64,000 bases of DNA from Maridesulfovibrio bastinii DSM 16055 (GCF_000429985.1 NZ_AUCX01000006.1:178592-242591); one strand, 5' to 3'. Positions 49,290 through 58,890 are shown, counted from the first letter of the stretch. Made by a program: numbers and translations. Notes: generated by a model from the sequence alone, not told the origin.

Positions 49290-49979
49290 ATGAAAAACAC
49301 CCGAATTCTAATTGTGGATGACGATATTGATCTCGGTAATCTGCTGACTGAATATCTTGAGGCAGAAGGATTTTCCGTCAATGTTGTTCATACAGGCATA
49401 AAAGGAACTGAAGAAGCTCTGACAGGGTCTTATGATGTTGTTATCCTGGATATTATGCTGCCTGACAGGGACGGAGTTGAAGTCCTGAACAGAATCAGAA
49501 GATCCAGCAGAATTCCTGTTATTATGCTTACGGCTAAAGGGGATCAGATTGACCGGGTTCTCGGCCTTGAAATGGGGGCGGATGATTATATGCCCAAACC
49601 CTGCTATCCACGGGAGCTTGTAGCCAGACTCCATGCCGTGATGCGCCGCACAAGTCAGAATGCGGACCTTTGGAATAAGGAAGAACTCAAACTTGATAAG
49701 TTGAAACTGAATATTCCAAGACGTAAAGTTCAATGGGGGAATACCCCGGTAGAACTCACCGTATCCGAATTTAACTGCCTTGAAATGCTGCTGCACCTAC
49801 AGGACAGAGTGGTAACGAAGGACGAACTGTCTGAAAAAGTTCTCGGCAGACCGAGAGAACCATACGACCGCAGTATAGATGTCCACATGAGCCACCTCAG
49901 GCAGAAACTCCAGAAAGTACTCGGGGATAATATTAAAATCGAAACTATCCGCGGCATCGGCTACAGGATACATTTATAA
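49290..49979 (+). CDS. CpxR-like OmpR-family response regulator
   Basis: 229 residues. Receiver domain with phospho-Asp in VILDIMLPDRDG, Lys in KP at MPKPCYP, and a winged helix with GRPREPYDRSIDVHMSHLRQKL, very close to CpxR. Start ATG 49290 lacks a strong ribosome site. Its stop overlaps the start of the kinase gene. It likely controls the divergent MacAB operon and itself. Confidence 0.9.
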   Translation: MKNTRILIVDDDIDLGNLLTEYLEAEGFSVNVVHTGIKGTEEALTGSYDVVILDIMLPDRDGVEVLNRIRRSSRIPVIMLTAKGDQIDRVLGLEMGADDYMPKPCYPRELVARLHAVMRRTSQNADLWNKEELKLDKLKLNIPRRKVQWGNTPVELTVSEFNCLEMLLHLQDRVVTKDELSEKVLGRPREPYDRSIDVHMSHLRQKLQKVLGDNIKIETIRGIGYRIHL

Positions 49980-51313
49980 TGCGCATCAGATTATTCTGGA
50001 AAATACTGTTCAGCTTCTGGCTGACCTTTATCTGTATAGTTGAAGGAGTGTGGATAATTTTTTCCATAAACGACTCACAGCACCCGAGACCTTGGGAAAT
50101 AAAAATTCAACGCTCCGTGGCAGATGTCCAGTTGAACTCCGCCAGAAGTGCATTCATTCTCGGAGGAATAAAAGGTCTTAAGCTGTTGCGTGACTCCTGG
50201 CCGGAATCTGATGCGGCACGGCTGAGCTTTGATCTTGAATCTTCCGGCAAAACTGAAATTTCTCAAGCACACAATCAGTCCATTTCAAATACAGGACAGA
50301 TTTATCACACCACTGCCACACGCAGCAACGGATCACAAATTCGATTAAATTACGATACAACCGAACTTGTACCCCACCACAAGCCCGGTCCCTTTAATAT
50401 TCCGCCGGAATTGGCAATACTTGGACTTTTAGGAGGCCTGCTGTTCAGCTCATTGCTGGCGTGGTATCTTACAGCTCCGGTATGGCGGCTGCGTATGGGC
50501 TTTGAAAAACTAGCCGAGGGAGTTCTTGATATAAGACTGGGAAGCCTGATGGGTCGCCGCCGTGATGAAATAGCCGACCTTGCCAGAGATTTTGATAAAA
50601 TGGCCTGCCGCATGGAATCCATAGTTAAATCAAGAGAACGTCTTCTGCATGATGTTTCTCATGAACTGCGGTCACCACTGGCACGGCAGCATATTGCCAT
50701 CGGACTGGCACGGCAGTCTCCGGCGCGCACCCCGGTTCTGCTGGATAGAATCGAAAAAGAATCATCCCGCATGGATGATCTTGTAGGTGAACTGCTGACC
50801 CTCTCCAGAGCGGAATATGAAAACCGCCCCCTTGATGAATACTTCGATCTTGAAGAACTTATCAAAATCATAGTCAACAACTCCAGATTTGAAGCAGCTC
50901 AGGATGGAATTGAAATAAATTTCTCAGCCCCGCTGGCAAATGAAAATGTCACAATAAAAGGGGATGCGGAGCTTATGCGAAGGGCTTTGGAGAATGTCAT
51001 CAGAAACGCCATAAGGCATACTCCCAGCGGAACATCAGTTGATGTTGCGCTTGAAATTGATAAAACATCCAGTCGGTGCTCGATTAAAATCAGTGATCAC
51101 GGTCCCGGAATTCCGGCAGATTCCAGCGAAGAAATTTTTGAACCTTTTGTCAGGCTGGGGCAGAATAAATCACATGGCTCCGGATTAGGACTTTCCATAG
51201 CAAAAAGGGCTGTAACCGCACATAATGGAACAATTAATGCAAGTACAGATAACGGTTCCGGATTGACAATTACCATGACTCTGGCAGTGGAACCGGAAGA
51301 AGAACAGCAATAA
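49979..51313 (+). CDS. CpxA-like sensor histidine kinase
   Basis: 444 residues. Two membrane helices (about 8-30 and 145-165), a periplasmic sensor of about 110 residues, HAMP, HisKA with HDVSHELRSPLARQ, and HATPase with DHGPGIP and SGLGLSI. The catalytic set is complete. Signal unknown; by family, envelope stress. Confidence 0.9.
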   Translation: MRIRLFWKILFSFWLTFICIVEGVWIIFSINDSQHPRPWEIKIQRSVADVQLNSARSAFILGGIKGLKLLRDSWPESDAARLSFDLESSGKTEISQAHNQSISNTGQIYHTTATRSNGSQIRLNYDTTELVPHHKPGPFNIPPELAILGLLGGLLFSSLLAWYLTAPVWRLRMGFEKLAEGVLDIRLGSLMGRRRDEIADLARDFDKMACRMESIVKSRERLLHDVSHELRSPLARQHIAIGLARQSPARTPVLLDRIEKESSRMDDLVGELLTLSRAEYENRPLDEYFDLEELIKIIVNNSRFEAAQDGIEINFSAPLANENVTIKGDAELMRRALENVIRNAIRHTPSGTSVDVALEIDKTSSRCSIKISDHGPGIPADSSEEIFEPFVRLGQNKSHGSGLGLSIAKRAVTAHNGTINASTDNGSGLTITMTLAVEPEEEQQ

Positions 51314-51664
51314 AATATTTATTTTTTATATAAATATTTCAAGATGTTATTCATCGCAATTTGTCAATCTTATTTTATTCTCATCTCTATTATCAAAAAA
51401 TGCGAAATACAGGTTTAACTTTTTTGTACTGAAAATTTTCAACTTATTGTTCTACTTTTATCATTTAAAAAATAAGTATATAATTTCAGAATATTAAAAG
51501 TAAGAACCTGTACTGAACAGCAACTCTCTGCAAATGGAATTGAGGCTGAGGTCTCAATAAAAACAGCTGGTGGAGTCTCTAATTATTTACATATTTGTAA
51601 ATTGAGAATTCTATTCAAATAAGCTGATACTCTATGCCGACAGCGGAAGCAACGGAATGTATCT
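51314..51664. other. AT-rich spacer upstream of the sigma-54 activator
   Basis: No gene in 351 bases. A TGCGAA at 51401, which matches the sites upstream of the liv operon, and a near-match at about 51353 could allow self-regulation. No sigma-54 promoter was found here. Confidence 0.35.
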
Positions 51665-53254
51665 ATGAGTGAAAATAAGCGTTATGCACCGTTATGGGCC
51701 TGTCCTCCCAAGGGACAGCGAAATGTTGACCCTGACATTCTTGAAATTTGCAGGGACCTGCAAAGAACTGTGACAATCATGTCCAGACTTGCCGGGATAG
51801 ATCTTTATATAATCAACACAGACTATCTATGTGTGGCAGGGTCAGGATTTTATGAAGCTGCTGTAGGGTGTGTCAGCCCAAGAGACACGGCCATAGGTTA
51901 CAGTCTGGCCAGCGGTCGTCCGACTATGGTCGCGGACCCCAAAGTCCACGCTGCCTGCCGGGACTGCTCACAACGGCTTACCTGCCGCGACCTTGCCAAC
52001 TACACTTCGCCCATTGCGGTCCACGGCAGAATCATAGCTGCGGTTCAGGTCGTTGCTTTTGATGCGGAGCAATGCGCAATTCTGATGGAAAAAGCAGAAG
52101 ACATGACTGAAGCCATCACACTTTACCTCATTCAAAGTTGTGAAGCTGATTCACGGCTGCTTTCAGCCCTCGCAGGGTCGGCTGACGAGATCGACAGCTC
52201 CGGCCTTGAAAGGCTTATCGGTGAAAGTAAAGCAATGCGTTCCTTAAAGGACGACATAATCCGCTGCGCTCCCTTAGATTCAACTGTTCTCATTCAGGGC
52301 GAGTCAGGAACAGGAAAAGAGCTTACGGCGCAGGCCATACACGACCTTTCGCTCAGGGCGGCGGCTCCTTTTGTCGCCGTAAACTGCGGGGCTATTCCGG
52401 AAGCAATTATTGAAAGCGAACTTTTCGGGTATGCCGCCGGAACTTTCACCGGAGCCCAGAAGGGCGGTAAAGCCGGACTCTTTGAACATGCCGAGGGCGG
52501 CACCCTGTTTCTGGATGAAATTGCGGAACTGCCGCTTCAATTACAGGTAAAACTGCTCAGGGTGTTGCAGGAACGCAAAGTTATGCGCCTCGGCGGGCGT
52601 CAGGAACATTCTTTCGATGTGCGCATTATTGCGGCCGCAAACGTTGATGTTGCCGACATGGCCAGAGACGGAAAATTCCGGCAGGATCTATATTTCAGGC
52701 TGTCTGTAATACCTCTATATGTTCCGGCATTACGGGAAAGAGACGGAGACATAGAACTTCTTGTTCATCACTTTGCAAGGCTATACGCCAGACGCAGAAA
52801 TGAACCCCAGCCGGCGGTTGACCCGGAACTTATGAAAAGGTTCATTTCATACCGCTGGCCCGGAAATGTCAGAGAACTTAAAAACTTTGTAGAATATGGG
52901 ATCAATTTCAGAAAAGGTCGGGTGCTGGACCTCAGAACCCTTGAAGAAAGGTTCAACAACGCTGAGAAATCACAACATTTGGATCATAACCCTTTCAATC
53001 CGCTGTCAGCAGGTTCATGCCCCGGCAATATCACCACCGGAAGCAATGAAACTGATGTGTTAAAGCCTGAGGTTTCAGATAAGGATTTCTCGGAACGACA
53101 GACTCTCAGCAGCTGCCTGTCTAAATACGGTTCAGGACTGGAAGGTAAAAGACGCACAGCTGAAGAACTCGGCATAAGTCTGGCCACGTTATACCGTAAA
53201 ATTAAAAAATACAGTCTTCAGGATGCTTACCGCTATGATGTAGGATCACAATAG
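51665..53254 (+). CDS. sigma-54-dependent activator with GTFTGA loop
   Basis: 529 residues. The N-terminal sensor (about 25-160) has a cysteine cluster (ACRDCSQRLTCRD, about 96-107), perhaps metal- or redox-binding. The AAA+ domain has Walker A GESGTGKE (about 212), the sigma-54 contact loop GTFTGA (about 258) in place of GAFTGA, Walker B GGTLFLDEI and the arginine-finger region. The C-terminal Fis helix-turn-helix is RRTAEELGISLATLYRKIKKY. The liv operon, which has a sigma-54 promoter, is convergent to it and a plausible target; the effector is unknown. Confidence 0.9.
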   Translation: MSENKRYAPLWACPPKGQRNVDPDILEICRDLQRTVTIMSRLAGIDLYIINTDYLCVAGSGFYEAAVGCVSPRDTAIGYSLASGRPTMVADPKVHAACRDCSQRLTCRDLANYTSPIAVHGRIIAAVQVVAFDAEQCAILMEKAEDMTEAITLYLIQSCEADSRLLSALAGSADEIDSSGLERLIGESKAMRSLKDDIIRCAPLDSTVLIQGESGTGKELTAQAIHDLSLRAAAPFVAVNCGAIPEAIIESELFGYAAGTFTGAQKGGKAGLFEHAEGGTLFLDEIAELPLQLQVKLLRVLQERKVMRLGGRQEHSFDVRIIAAANVDVADMARDGKFRQDLYFRLSVIPLYVPALRERDGDIELLVHHFARLYARRRNEPQPAVDPELMKRFISYRWPGNVRELKNFVEYGINFRKGRVLDLRTLEERFNNAEKSQHLDHNPFNPLSAGSCPGNITTGSNETDVLKPEVSDKDFSERQTLSSCLSKYGSGLEGKRRTAEELGISLATLYRKIKKYSLQDAYRYDVGSQ

Positions 53255-53280
53255 CCGCTTATTTCATTCTGATAAAAATA

Positions 53281-53315
53281 AAAGGGCCTGAAAGTCATAC
53301 TCTTTCAGGCCCTTT
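53281..53315. terminator. bidirectional terminator between the activator and livF
   Basis: A 14-bp stem, AAAGGGCCTGAAAG and its complement, with a 7-base loop, between convergent genes. Confidence 0.8.
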
Positions 53316-53339
53316 CCATATAATGGAGGAAGTGAATAT

Positions 53340-54056
53340 TTATTTTGCTTTGCCACCCATGTAAGCTTCTTCAAGATGGCCTCCGGAGATAAGATCGCTG
53401 GATGATCCTTCCATTATTATGGAGCCGCCTTCCATAATATATCCGTAATCCGCTACAGAGAGAGCGGCCTTGGCGTTCTGCTCGACAATAAGTATCGCCG
53501 TACCGGACTCCCTGATTCTGACGATCAGATCAAAGATATCTTTGATAATCAGCGGTGCAAGCCCCAGAGAAGGCTCATCGAGAAGCAGAAGTTTGGGACG
53601 GCCCATCAAAGCCCTTCCGATACAGAGCATCTGCTGCTCACCGCCGGACATTGCTCCGGCCTGCTGCTGCAATCTCTCTTTTAATATAGGGAACAGATCA
53701 AAAACATATTCGATATCATCTTTATAGTGCTTTTTGTCCTGATGAAAAGCTCCGAGATTCAGGTTTTCTTCAACAGTCATGTTTGAAAAAATCTGCCGCC
53801 CTTCAGGTGCCTGACAGATACCTTTCATAACAACCTTATCGGAACCGATATTGGCTATATCCTCCCGCTGAAACAGTATCTCACCGTCTGAAACCTGATA
53901 GATATTGGAGATAGCGCGCATTAAAGTGGTTTTACCCACTCCATTGGCTCCTAGAACAGCTACAATTCCGTTTTTCTGAACCGTAATCTCAACACCGCGC
54001 AATATCTGCTGAACCCCCATGGTGACACAGAGATTATGAACTTCTAATATTGGCAT
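53340..54056 (-). CDS. livF: branched-chain amino-acid ABC transporter ATPase LivF
   Basis: 238 residues. Walker A GANGVGKTT, signature MSGGEQQM, Walker B LLLLDEPSLGLAP. Typical LivF length and C-terminus. It overlaps livG by 13 bp. It energises uptake with LivG. Confidence 0.94.
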   Translation of the reverse strand: MPILEVHNLCVTMGVQQILRGVEITVQKNGIVAVLGANGVGKTTLMRAISNIYQVSDGEILFQREDIANIGSDKVVMKGICQAPEGRQIFSNMTVEENLNLGAFHQDKKHYKDDIEYVFDLFPILKERLQQQAGAMSGGEQQMLCIGRALMGRPKLLLLDEPSLGLAPLIIKDIFDLIVRIRESGTAILIVEQNAKAALSVADYGYIMEGGSIIMEGSSSDLISGGHLEEAYMGGKAK

Positions 54057-54823
54057 TCTTCACCTCCAAGATAGGCTTCAAGCACGGCCGGATCCTGCTG
54101 GACAGCCTGAGGAGTATCGTCAGCAATCTTTTTACCCAGAGCGAGAACCATTACCCGGTGGCAGATTCCCATGACCAGCCCCATATCATGCTCAACAAGC
54201 AGAATAGGAATTCCTTCAGAATTAAGCTCCTGAATAAAATCAGCAAGTTCGGCTGTTTCGTTTTCATTAAGCCCTGCGGCTGGCTCATCAAGAATAAGCA
54301 GCTTGGGAGCCGTTGCCAGAGCCCTTGCAATTTCAAGATACTTACGTTTTCCGTATGAAAGGTTGGCTGCAAGTTCGCTGCTTAGGGAATCGAGCTTTAC
54401 GCGCCTTAAAATTTCCCAGGTACGCTCACTTATCTGTTCATCCTTTTTACAGCGAAAAGGACTTATGGCCCGGCGCAGAGAATGACCAACAGAGCCTATG
54501 GCTCCTATGGATACATTATCAAAAACAGTCATATTAGGCATAATACGCAGATTCTGAAATGTTCTGCCTATTCCGAGTTTTGAAACCTGATAAGGCTTGA
54601 GACCGGTGATGGATTTTCCCTTAAACAGAACTTCTCCGTCACTTGGAGGATAAAATCCGGTAAGACAGTTAAAAAAAGTACTTTTCCCGGCTCCATTCGG
54701 CCCTATAAGCCCTACCAGCTCCCCGGAACTGATAGCCATATCAACATTATCAACAGCGACCAGACCACCGAAACGGCGGGTCAGTCCTTTTGTTTCAAGT
54801 ATAACTTCCGACATTATTTCCAC
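54044..54823 (-). CDS. livG: branched-chain amino-acid ABC transporter ATPase LivG
   Basis: 259 residues. Walker A GPNGAGKST, signature LSYGKRKYLEIARAL, Walker B LILDEPAAGLNENE, all of the LivG form. It overlaps livM by 10 bp. A second methionine at residue 4 is an alternative start. Confidence 0.94.
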   Translation of the reverse strand: MEIMSEVILETKGLTRRFGGLVAVDNVDMAISSGELVGLIGPNGAGKSTFFNCLTGFYPPSDGEVLFKGKSITGLKPYQVSKLGIGRTFQNLRIMPNMTVFDNVSIGAIGSVGHSLRRAISPFRCKKDEQISERTWEILRRVKLDSLSSELAANLSYGKRKYLEIARALATAPKLLILDEPAAGLNENETAELADFIQELNSEGIPILLVEHDMGLVMGICHRVMVLALGKKIADDTPQAVQQDPAVLEAYLGGEECQY

Positions 54824-55824
54824 CCCACCATCTGACGTCCGTTCCAGGCTGAGTTAAACTGCCTGCGAGCCAGATCAATGGCTGAAGTTTCACCGAAAAG
54901 ACCTCTGGGGAGCAGTAAGATAGAAAGGAACATAACTGCTCCGACAGCGATCATACGAAAATCACCAAGACCTCTGGCGACCTCTGGAAGAAGGATGAGC
55001 AGCAATGCTCCAAGAAGTCCTCCGGGCAAAGAACCCAGACCGCCGACGACAACCATGGCCAGAATCAGAATAGATTCACTGAACTGGAAACTGTCCGGGC
55101 TGATGTAACCGACACTGTGGGCGAGAATGGCCCCGGCTATACCGGCAAAAAAAGTGCTCACACCAAAGGCCTGAATTTTAAGCTTAACAACATTTATGCC
55201 CATCGCTTCGGCGCACTGATCATCTTCCCGCAGAGAACGGAGAGCATTGCCGAAATAAGAATTAGTCAGCTTCCAGATAATCCAGATGGAAATACAGGCC
55301 AGTACAGCTATTATATAATAAACTGAAAGCAGGCTTGTGAATCTGTGTCCGAAAAGGGTGATTGGTTCATAAATCTGAACACCCATGGGGCCGCGAGTAA
55401 AGGAAACCCAGTTCAGCAGCGTAACATGAATTATCTCCCCCACTCCCAGCGTGGCCACGGAAAAATAAATACTGATAAGCCTCATCGTGGGCAGGGCGAC
55501 AAGAATTCCAGCAATCCCGCCGGCAATTCCGCCCAGAGGAAGAGTTACCCAGAAAGGAAGACCTAAATCAGTTGCTGCAAGTGCCGCAGCATAGGCGCCT
55601 ATTCCGAAAAAAGCGGCATGTCCGAGGCAGAGCAGGCCGGAAGTTCCGGTAATGAGATTCATACTGGCTGCAAGGATACAGAAAATGAGAGCCGAGTTTG
55701 CGACCTGTATATAATAACTTTTGCCAAGTACTGAGAGGATACCCGGAACAACAGCAAGAACAAGGATCAGTACTGCCAGGGTAATTATTCTGGAACGGAT
55801 TTTATTTTTTGCATTAATATTCAT
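54814..55824 (-). CDS. livM: branched-chain amino-acid ABC permease LivM
   Basis: 336 residues, about nine membrane helices, with the LivM motif GTSGLLCLGHAAFFGIGAYAAAL and the EAA-like loop LREDDQCAEAMGINVVKLK. It pairs with LivH, 17 bp upstream. Confidence 0.93.
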   Translation of the reverse strand: MNINAKNKIRSRIITLAVLILVLAVVPGILSVLGKSYYIQVANSALIFCILAASMNLITGTSGLLCLGHAAFFGIGAYAAALAATDLGLPFWVTLPLGGIAGGIAGILVALPTMRLISIYFSVATLGVGEIIHVTLLNWVSFTRGPMGVQIYEPITLFGHRFTSLLSVYYIIAVLACISIWIIWKLTNSYFGNALRSLREDDQCAEAMGINVVKLKIQAFGVSTFFAGIAGAILAHSVGYISPDSFQFSESILILAMVVVGGLGSLPGGLLGALLLILLPEVARGLGDFRMIAVGAVMFLSILLLPRGLFGETSAIDLARRQFNSAWNGRQMVGWK

Positions 55825-55841
55825 AAGTTCGCTCCACGAAA

Positions 55842-56753
55842 TTAAACGCGTTCTCTTCTGGCACCGAAAATGCCCTGAGGGAAGAATATCAGAGTTATAA
55901 TCAGGAAGCTGTATGCGACCATGTCACTCCATCCCTGAGTCATGAAATTGGTAGCCATAGATTCACAGACTCCAAGGATCAAAGCACAGACAACAGCACC
56001 GGGAATACTTGAAAGACCGCCCATGACCATTGCCACAAAAGCTTTCAGGGATGGTGCATAGCCCATGTATGGGAAAATTGCGCCCTGATACAGTCCGACC
56101 ATTATACCGGCGGCACCACCGAGCATACTGCCCACCGCAAAGGTGGCGATAATAGTTTTATCAACTGACAGGCCCACATATTTGGCCCCGAGCGGGTTGT
56201 TTGAGATGGCCCTGATTGCCAGACCTATACGGGTATGGAAAAGCACATACTGCAAGCCTCCGAGCATAACCACGGAAGAGCCGAGAATAAGAAACTGACC
56301 GGTGGAAAATGTAAGTGAACCGACTTTTATAGGATCATTGAGCAGGTAGCCTGCGGGGATGGTCTGCATTTCCGCACCGAAAAAATGCTGAATAATTTCT
56401 TTGATCAGTATCGAAAAAGCCAGAGAAGACAGGAGAGTTGCTTCTCTCATCGCTCTGGATTTGAGGGAAGCTTCATCCTGAAAACGTCTAAAAGGTTTGA
56501 AGGCAACTTTTTCAAGGACTACGCCCGCAACTCCACCGGCGGCAAGAGCGACGATGATAACAAGAGCCAGAGGCCAGTGAAGAGAGTTGATGCAGACCAG
56601 CCCGGCAAAAGCTCCGATGGTATACATTTCGCCATGGGCGAAGTTAACTACATTAAGCACGCCGAAGATGAGCGTGAAGCCGATAGCGATCAGAGCGTAG
56701 ATCATACCGGCACTGAGGCCGTTGACTATTTGCATCAAAAAATACGAGTCCAT
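55842..56753 (-). CDS. livH: branched-chain amino-acid ABC permease LivH
   Basis: 303 residues, about eight membrane helices, with NGLSAGMIYALIAIGFTLIFGVLNVVNFAHG opening (shown in part by FGVLNVVNFAHGE) and the loop AISNNPLGAKYVGLSVD. Second gene of the operon, after a stem-loop. Confidence 0.93.
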   Translation of the reverse strand: MDSYFLMQIVNGLSAGMIYALIAIGFTLIFGVLNVVNFAHGEMYTIGAFAGLVCINSLHWPLALVIIVALAAGGVAGVVLEKVAFKPFRRFQDEASLKSRAMREATLLSSLAFSILIKEIIQHFFGAEMQTIPAGYLLNDPIKVGSLTFSTGQFLILGSSVVMLGGLQYVLFHTRIGLAIRAISNNPLGAKYVGLSVDKTIIATFAVGSMLGGAAGIMVGLYQGAIFPYMGYAPSLKAFVAMVMGGLSSIPGAVVCALILGVCESMATNFMTQGWSDMVAYSFLIITLIFFPQGIFGARRERV

Positions 56754-56774
56754 AATTAATTTCCTGTAATTGCT

Positions 56775-56796
56775 GGCGGGGCCGTGAGACCCCGCC
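56775..56796 (-). repeat. hairpin between the binding-protein gene and livH
   Basis: GGCGGGG and CCCCGCC form a 7-bp stem with an 8-base loop in the 70-bp gap. Like the dctP/dctQ hairpin it probably raises binding-protein expression over that of the permease. Confidence 0.55.
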
Positions 56797-56823
56797 TATA
56801 ATGGCTGGAAGTATATGTATGCC

Positions 56824-57942
56824 CTACTTAGCGAGGGTAAATGCTCCATTCTTTACTTCAAGACGTGCAAGCCCTTTCACCGGTTCTCTGGTTTCGGGAT
56901 CGAAAGAGGTATTGCCGGTTACGCCCGGATAATCAGTGGTCTGGGCCAGGGTGTCACGGAGACTTGAACGGGTTACATCAATTCCGGCTTTAGCTATAGC
57001 ATCAAGCATGATGCCTACAGCGTCATAAGCCTGTGCTGCGAACATGTTCGGTTTTTCGCCGTATGCTTTTTCGTATGCAGTAACGAATTCAACGACTTTA
57101 GGATCAGGGCTGTCAGCCATGAATGTGGTTGAAAGCAGCAGACCTTCGGAAGCATCACCGGCGAGTTCGATAATTTTTGGAGAGTAAAGGGAAGAAGTTC
57201 CGAAAACAGGAGTCTTGATATCAAGCTGCTTGCGCTGCTGCAGAACCATTGCTCCTTCTTCATACATCATACAGAGATAGATGGCTTCCGGCTTGTCGCG
57301 TTCAACTTTGGTGAGAATTGAACGGAAGTTACGGTTGCCGGGATTGAAATATTCAATGGAAGTAACTTCACCGCCAAGATTTTCTAAGCCCTTTTCAAAA
57401 TTTTCAGCAGCGGAGATACCCCAGTCATTCTGAATGGCGATGATTGCAAATTTCTTATAACCGAGGGAAGTTGCCCACTTTGCTACAAACGGACCTTCAA
57501 AAGCCTGAGTCGTAATATTACGGAACTGACAGTTGCTTACTTTTGTAAAATCAGGGTGTGAAGCGGTCGCAGAAAGCTGAGGCATACCTTCCATTCCATA
57601 TACGCGGCCACAGGCCATTGATACGGTTGAAGTGAAGTCTCCAAGCACTCCCACTATTTTTTCGTTATCAACGAATTTGCGGGCAATGTTGATAGCTTCT
57701 TTAGGATCAGACTTGGAATCTTCGTAAGTTATCTCAACTTTGGCGCCTTTGAGCTTTCCAGACTGGTTGAATTTTTCGAGCTGGAGTTTGGCGGCGTTGC
57801 GGAAAACCTCTCCATACTGGGCGTGGCTACCGGTCAGGGGAAGCGAGTAGCCCAGCATGATAGTTTTATCGGCCTGAGCTGTAGAGGCCAGCAGCATTGC
57901 GGCAATAGCTGCAAGTCCAAAAACAAGGTTTCTCATTTTCAT
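56824..57942 (-). CDS. branched-chain amino-acid-type substrate-binding protein
   Basis: 372 residues. Signal peptide (LVFGLAAIAAMLLASTAQA), then a type I periplasmic-binding fold of the LivK group: IMLGYSLPLTGSHAQYGE, GVLGDFTSTVSMACGRVY, TTQAFEGPFVAKWA and the C-terminal NTSFDPETREPV. Ligand may be any amino acid, amide or urea; sequence alone does not decide. First gene of the operon, behind a sigma-54 promoter. Confidence 0.9.
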   Translation of the reverse strand: MKMRNLVFGLAAIAAMLLASTAQADKTIMLGYSLPLTGSHAQYGEVFRNAAKLQLEKFNQSGKLKGAKVEITYEDSKSDPKEAINIARKFVDNEKIVGVLGDFTSTVSMACGRVYGMEGMPQLSATASHPDFTKVSNCQFRNITTQAFEGPFVAKWATSLGYKKFAIIAIQNDWGISAAENFEKGLENLGGEVTSIEYFNPGNRNFRSILTKVERDKPEAIYLCMMYEEGAMVLQQRKQLDIKTPVFGTSSLYSPKIIELAGDASEGLLLSTTFMADSPDPKVVEFVTAYEKAYGEKPNMFAAQAYDAVGIMLDAIAKAGIDVTRSSLRDTLAQTTDYPGVTGNTSFDPETREPVKGLARLEVKNGAFTLAK

Positions 57943-58019
57943 TTTTCCCTCCGGGGATTTCTAAAAATTTATTTTTCTGCCATAACATTATCTGATTTGG
58001 CGCATGTGGGATTTATTTT

Positions 58020-58035
58020 AGCAAACAATATGCCA
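58020..58035 (-). promoter_or_regulatory. sigma-54 promoter of the liv operon
   Basis: On the minus strand TGGCAT-N5-TTGCT matches the RpoN consensus. The predicted start is near 58009, 67 nt upstream of the binding-protein ATG. Confidence 0.75.
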
Positions 58036-58181
58036 CAAAGCAGTTACTTACATATCTTTTTTACCATTTAAGAAATAAAAGCTTTAAATCAAAGTTTTAT
58101 GAGAGCCGCGAATAAACAAAAAAAGAAAATTATAATATTTTATCAAAACATATATCCATTTTTTATTACAAAAAAGTAAAA

Positions 58182-58239
58182 TTCGCACAAAATTGTGAGA
58201 ATTATCATTTTGCATGCGAAGTTCGCAATTAAATGCGAA
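58182..58239. promoter_or_regulatory. TGCGAA/TTCGCA array, candidate activator-binding region
   Basis: The hexamer occurs four times: TTCGCA at 58182 and 58222, TGCGAA at 58215 and 58234. The middle pair forms the palindrome TGCGAAGTTCGCA. The array is about 175-230 bp upstream of the predicted liv start, the distance typical of enhancer-binding sites. Otherwise nothing is seen in 57943-58304 beyond the promoter and a terminator. Confidence 0.5.
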
Positions 58240-58251
58240 ATTATCAGGCAC

Positions 58252-58286
58252 AAAAAAAGGGAGCTATTCATTAAGAATAACTCCCC
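58252..58286 (-). terminator. terminator of the ATC-hydrolase-like gene
   Basis: GGGAGTTATTC and GAATAGCTCCC pair with one mismatch around a 5-base loop, followed on the minus strand by TTTTTTT. It isolates the gene from the liv promoter. Confidence 0.8.
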
Positions 58287-58304
58287 ATAACTGATTGAAT
58301 ATTT

Positions 58305-58787
58305 TTATTTTTTTTCACGAATCTTGAGGTAGCACTTTTCTTTGCTGCCTTCGGGTAGAGCTGTCATCTGAAAATCAAATCCAGCGCTTTCGAATGTTCC
58401 ATAATCAATTATTCCGGCAACTTCACAAAGGGTTGCACACTCTTCATCTGAGAGACCCATATCCTTCCAGGCATTCTTTAAAGGACAGTTGGCAAATTCG
58501 ATATCAAGTCCACCTTCATCACAACGGGTAACAGTAGGAGCAAACATTTTAGAATCATCGGGAATGCCGCCGATAAAGGCATCGCAAAGTCCTTTAAAGT
58601 CATTTGGAGCAAAGGGTTTAAGACCTTCAGCGATCTGTGCTCCCCTTGCGTAAATACCTTTTTTCATTACTTCTTTAGCCTTTTCAAGACCGAATTCATT
58701 CACCATTGCATCAAAGATAAGTTTATAGATGATAGCTCTGTTTTCGTTAGCTGCGTAAAGTTCTTCGCGAAGTTTGGCTTCACTCAT
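58305..58787 (-). CDS. L-2-amino-thiazoline-4-carboxylic acid hydrolase-like protein
   Basis: 160 residues matching the small ATC-hydrolase family: a helical N-terminus (REELYAANENRAIIYKLIFDAM), MFAPTVTRCDEGGLDIEFANCPLKNAWKDMGLSDEEC and the following CEVAGIIDYGTFESAGFDF, with the conserved cysteines of the family. In Pseudomonas such enzymes open the thiazoline ring towards L-cysteine. Here the activity is inferred from sequence type; the divergent cysteine desulfidase gene supports a cysteine link. Confidence 0.75.
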   Translation of the reverse strand: MSEAKLREELYAANENRAIIYKLIFDAMVNEFGLEKAKEVMKKGIYARGAQIAEGLKPFAPNDFKGLCDAFIGGIPDDSKMFAPTVTRCDEGGLDIEFANCPLKNAWKDMGLSDEECATLCEVAGIIDYGTFESAGFDFQMTALPEGSKEKCYLKIREKK

Positions 58788-58890
58788 TTTTGTTAACTCC
58801 TTTTATTCTCCCGGCAGCAATTCCGCCGGAACAGGTTGATTTTTTATATTCCTTTGCACATTGCGTACCTAATTGTGAAACAAAAGGACT

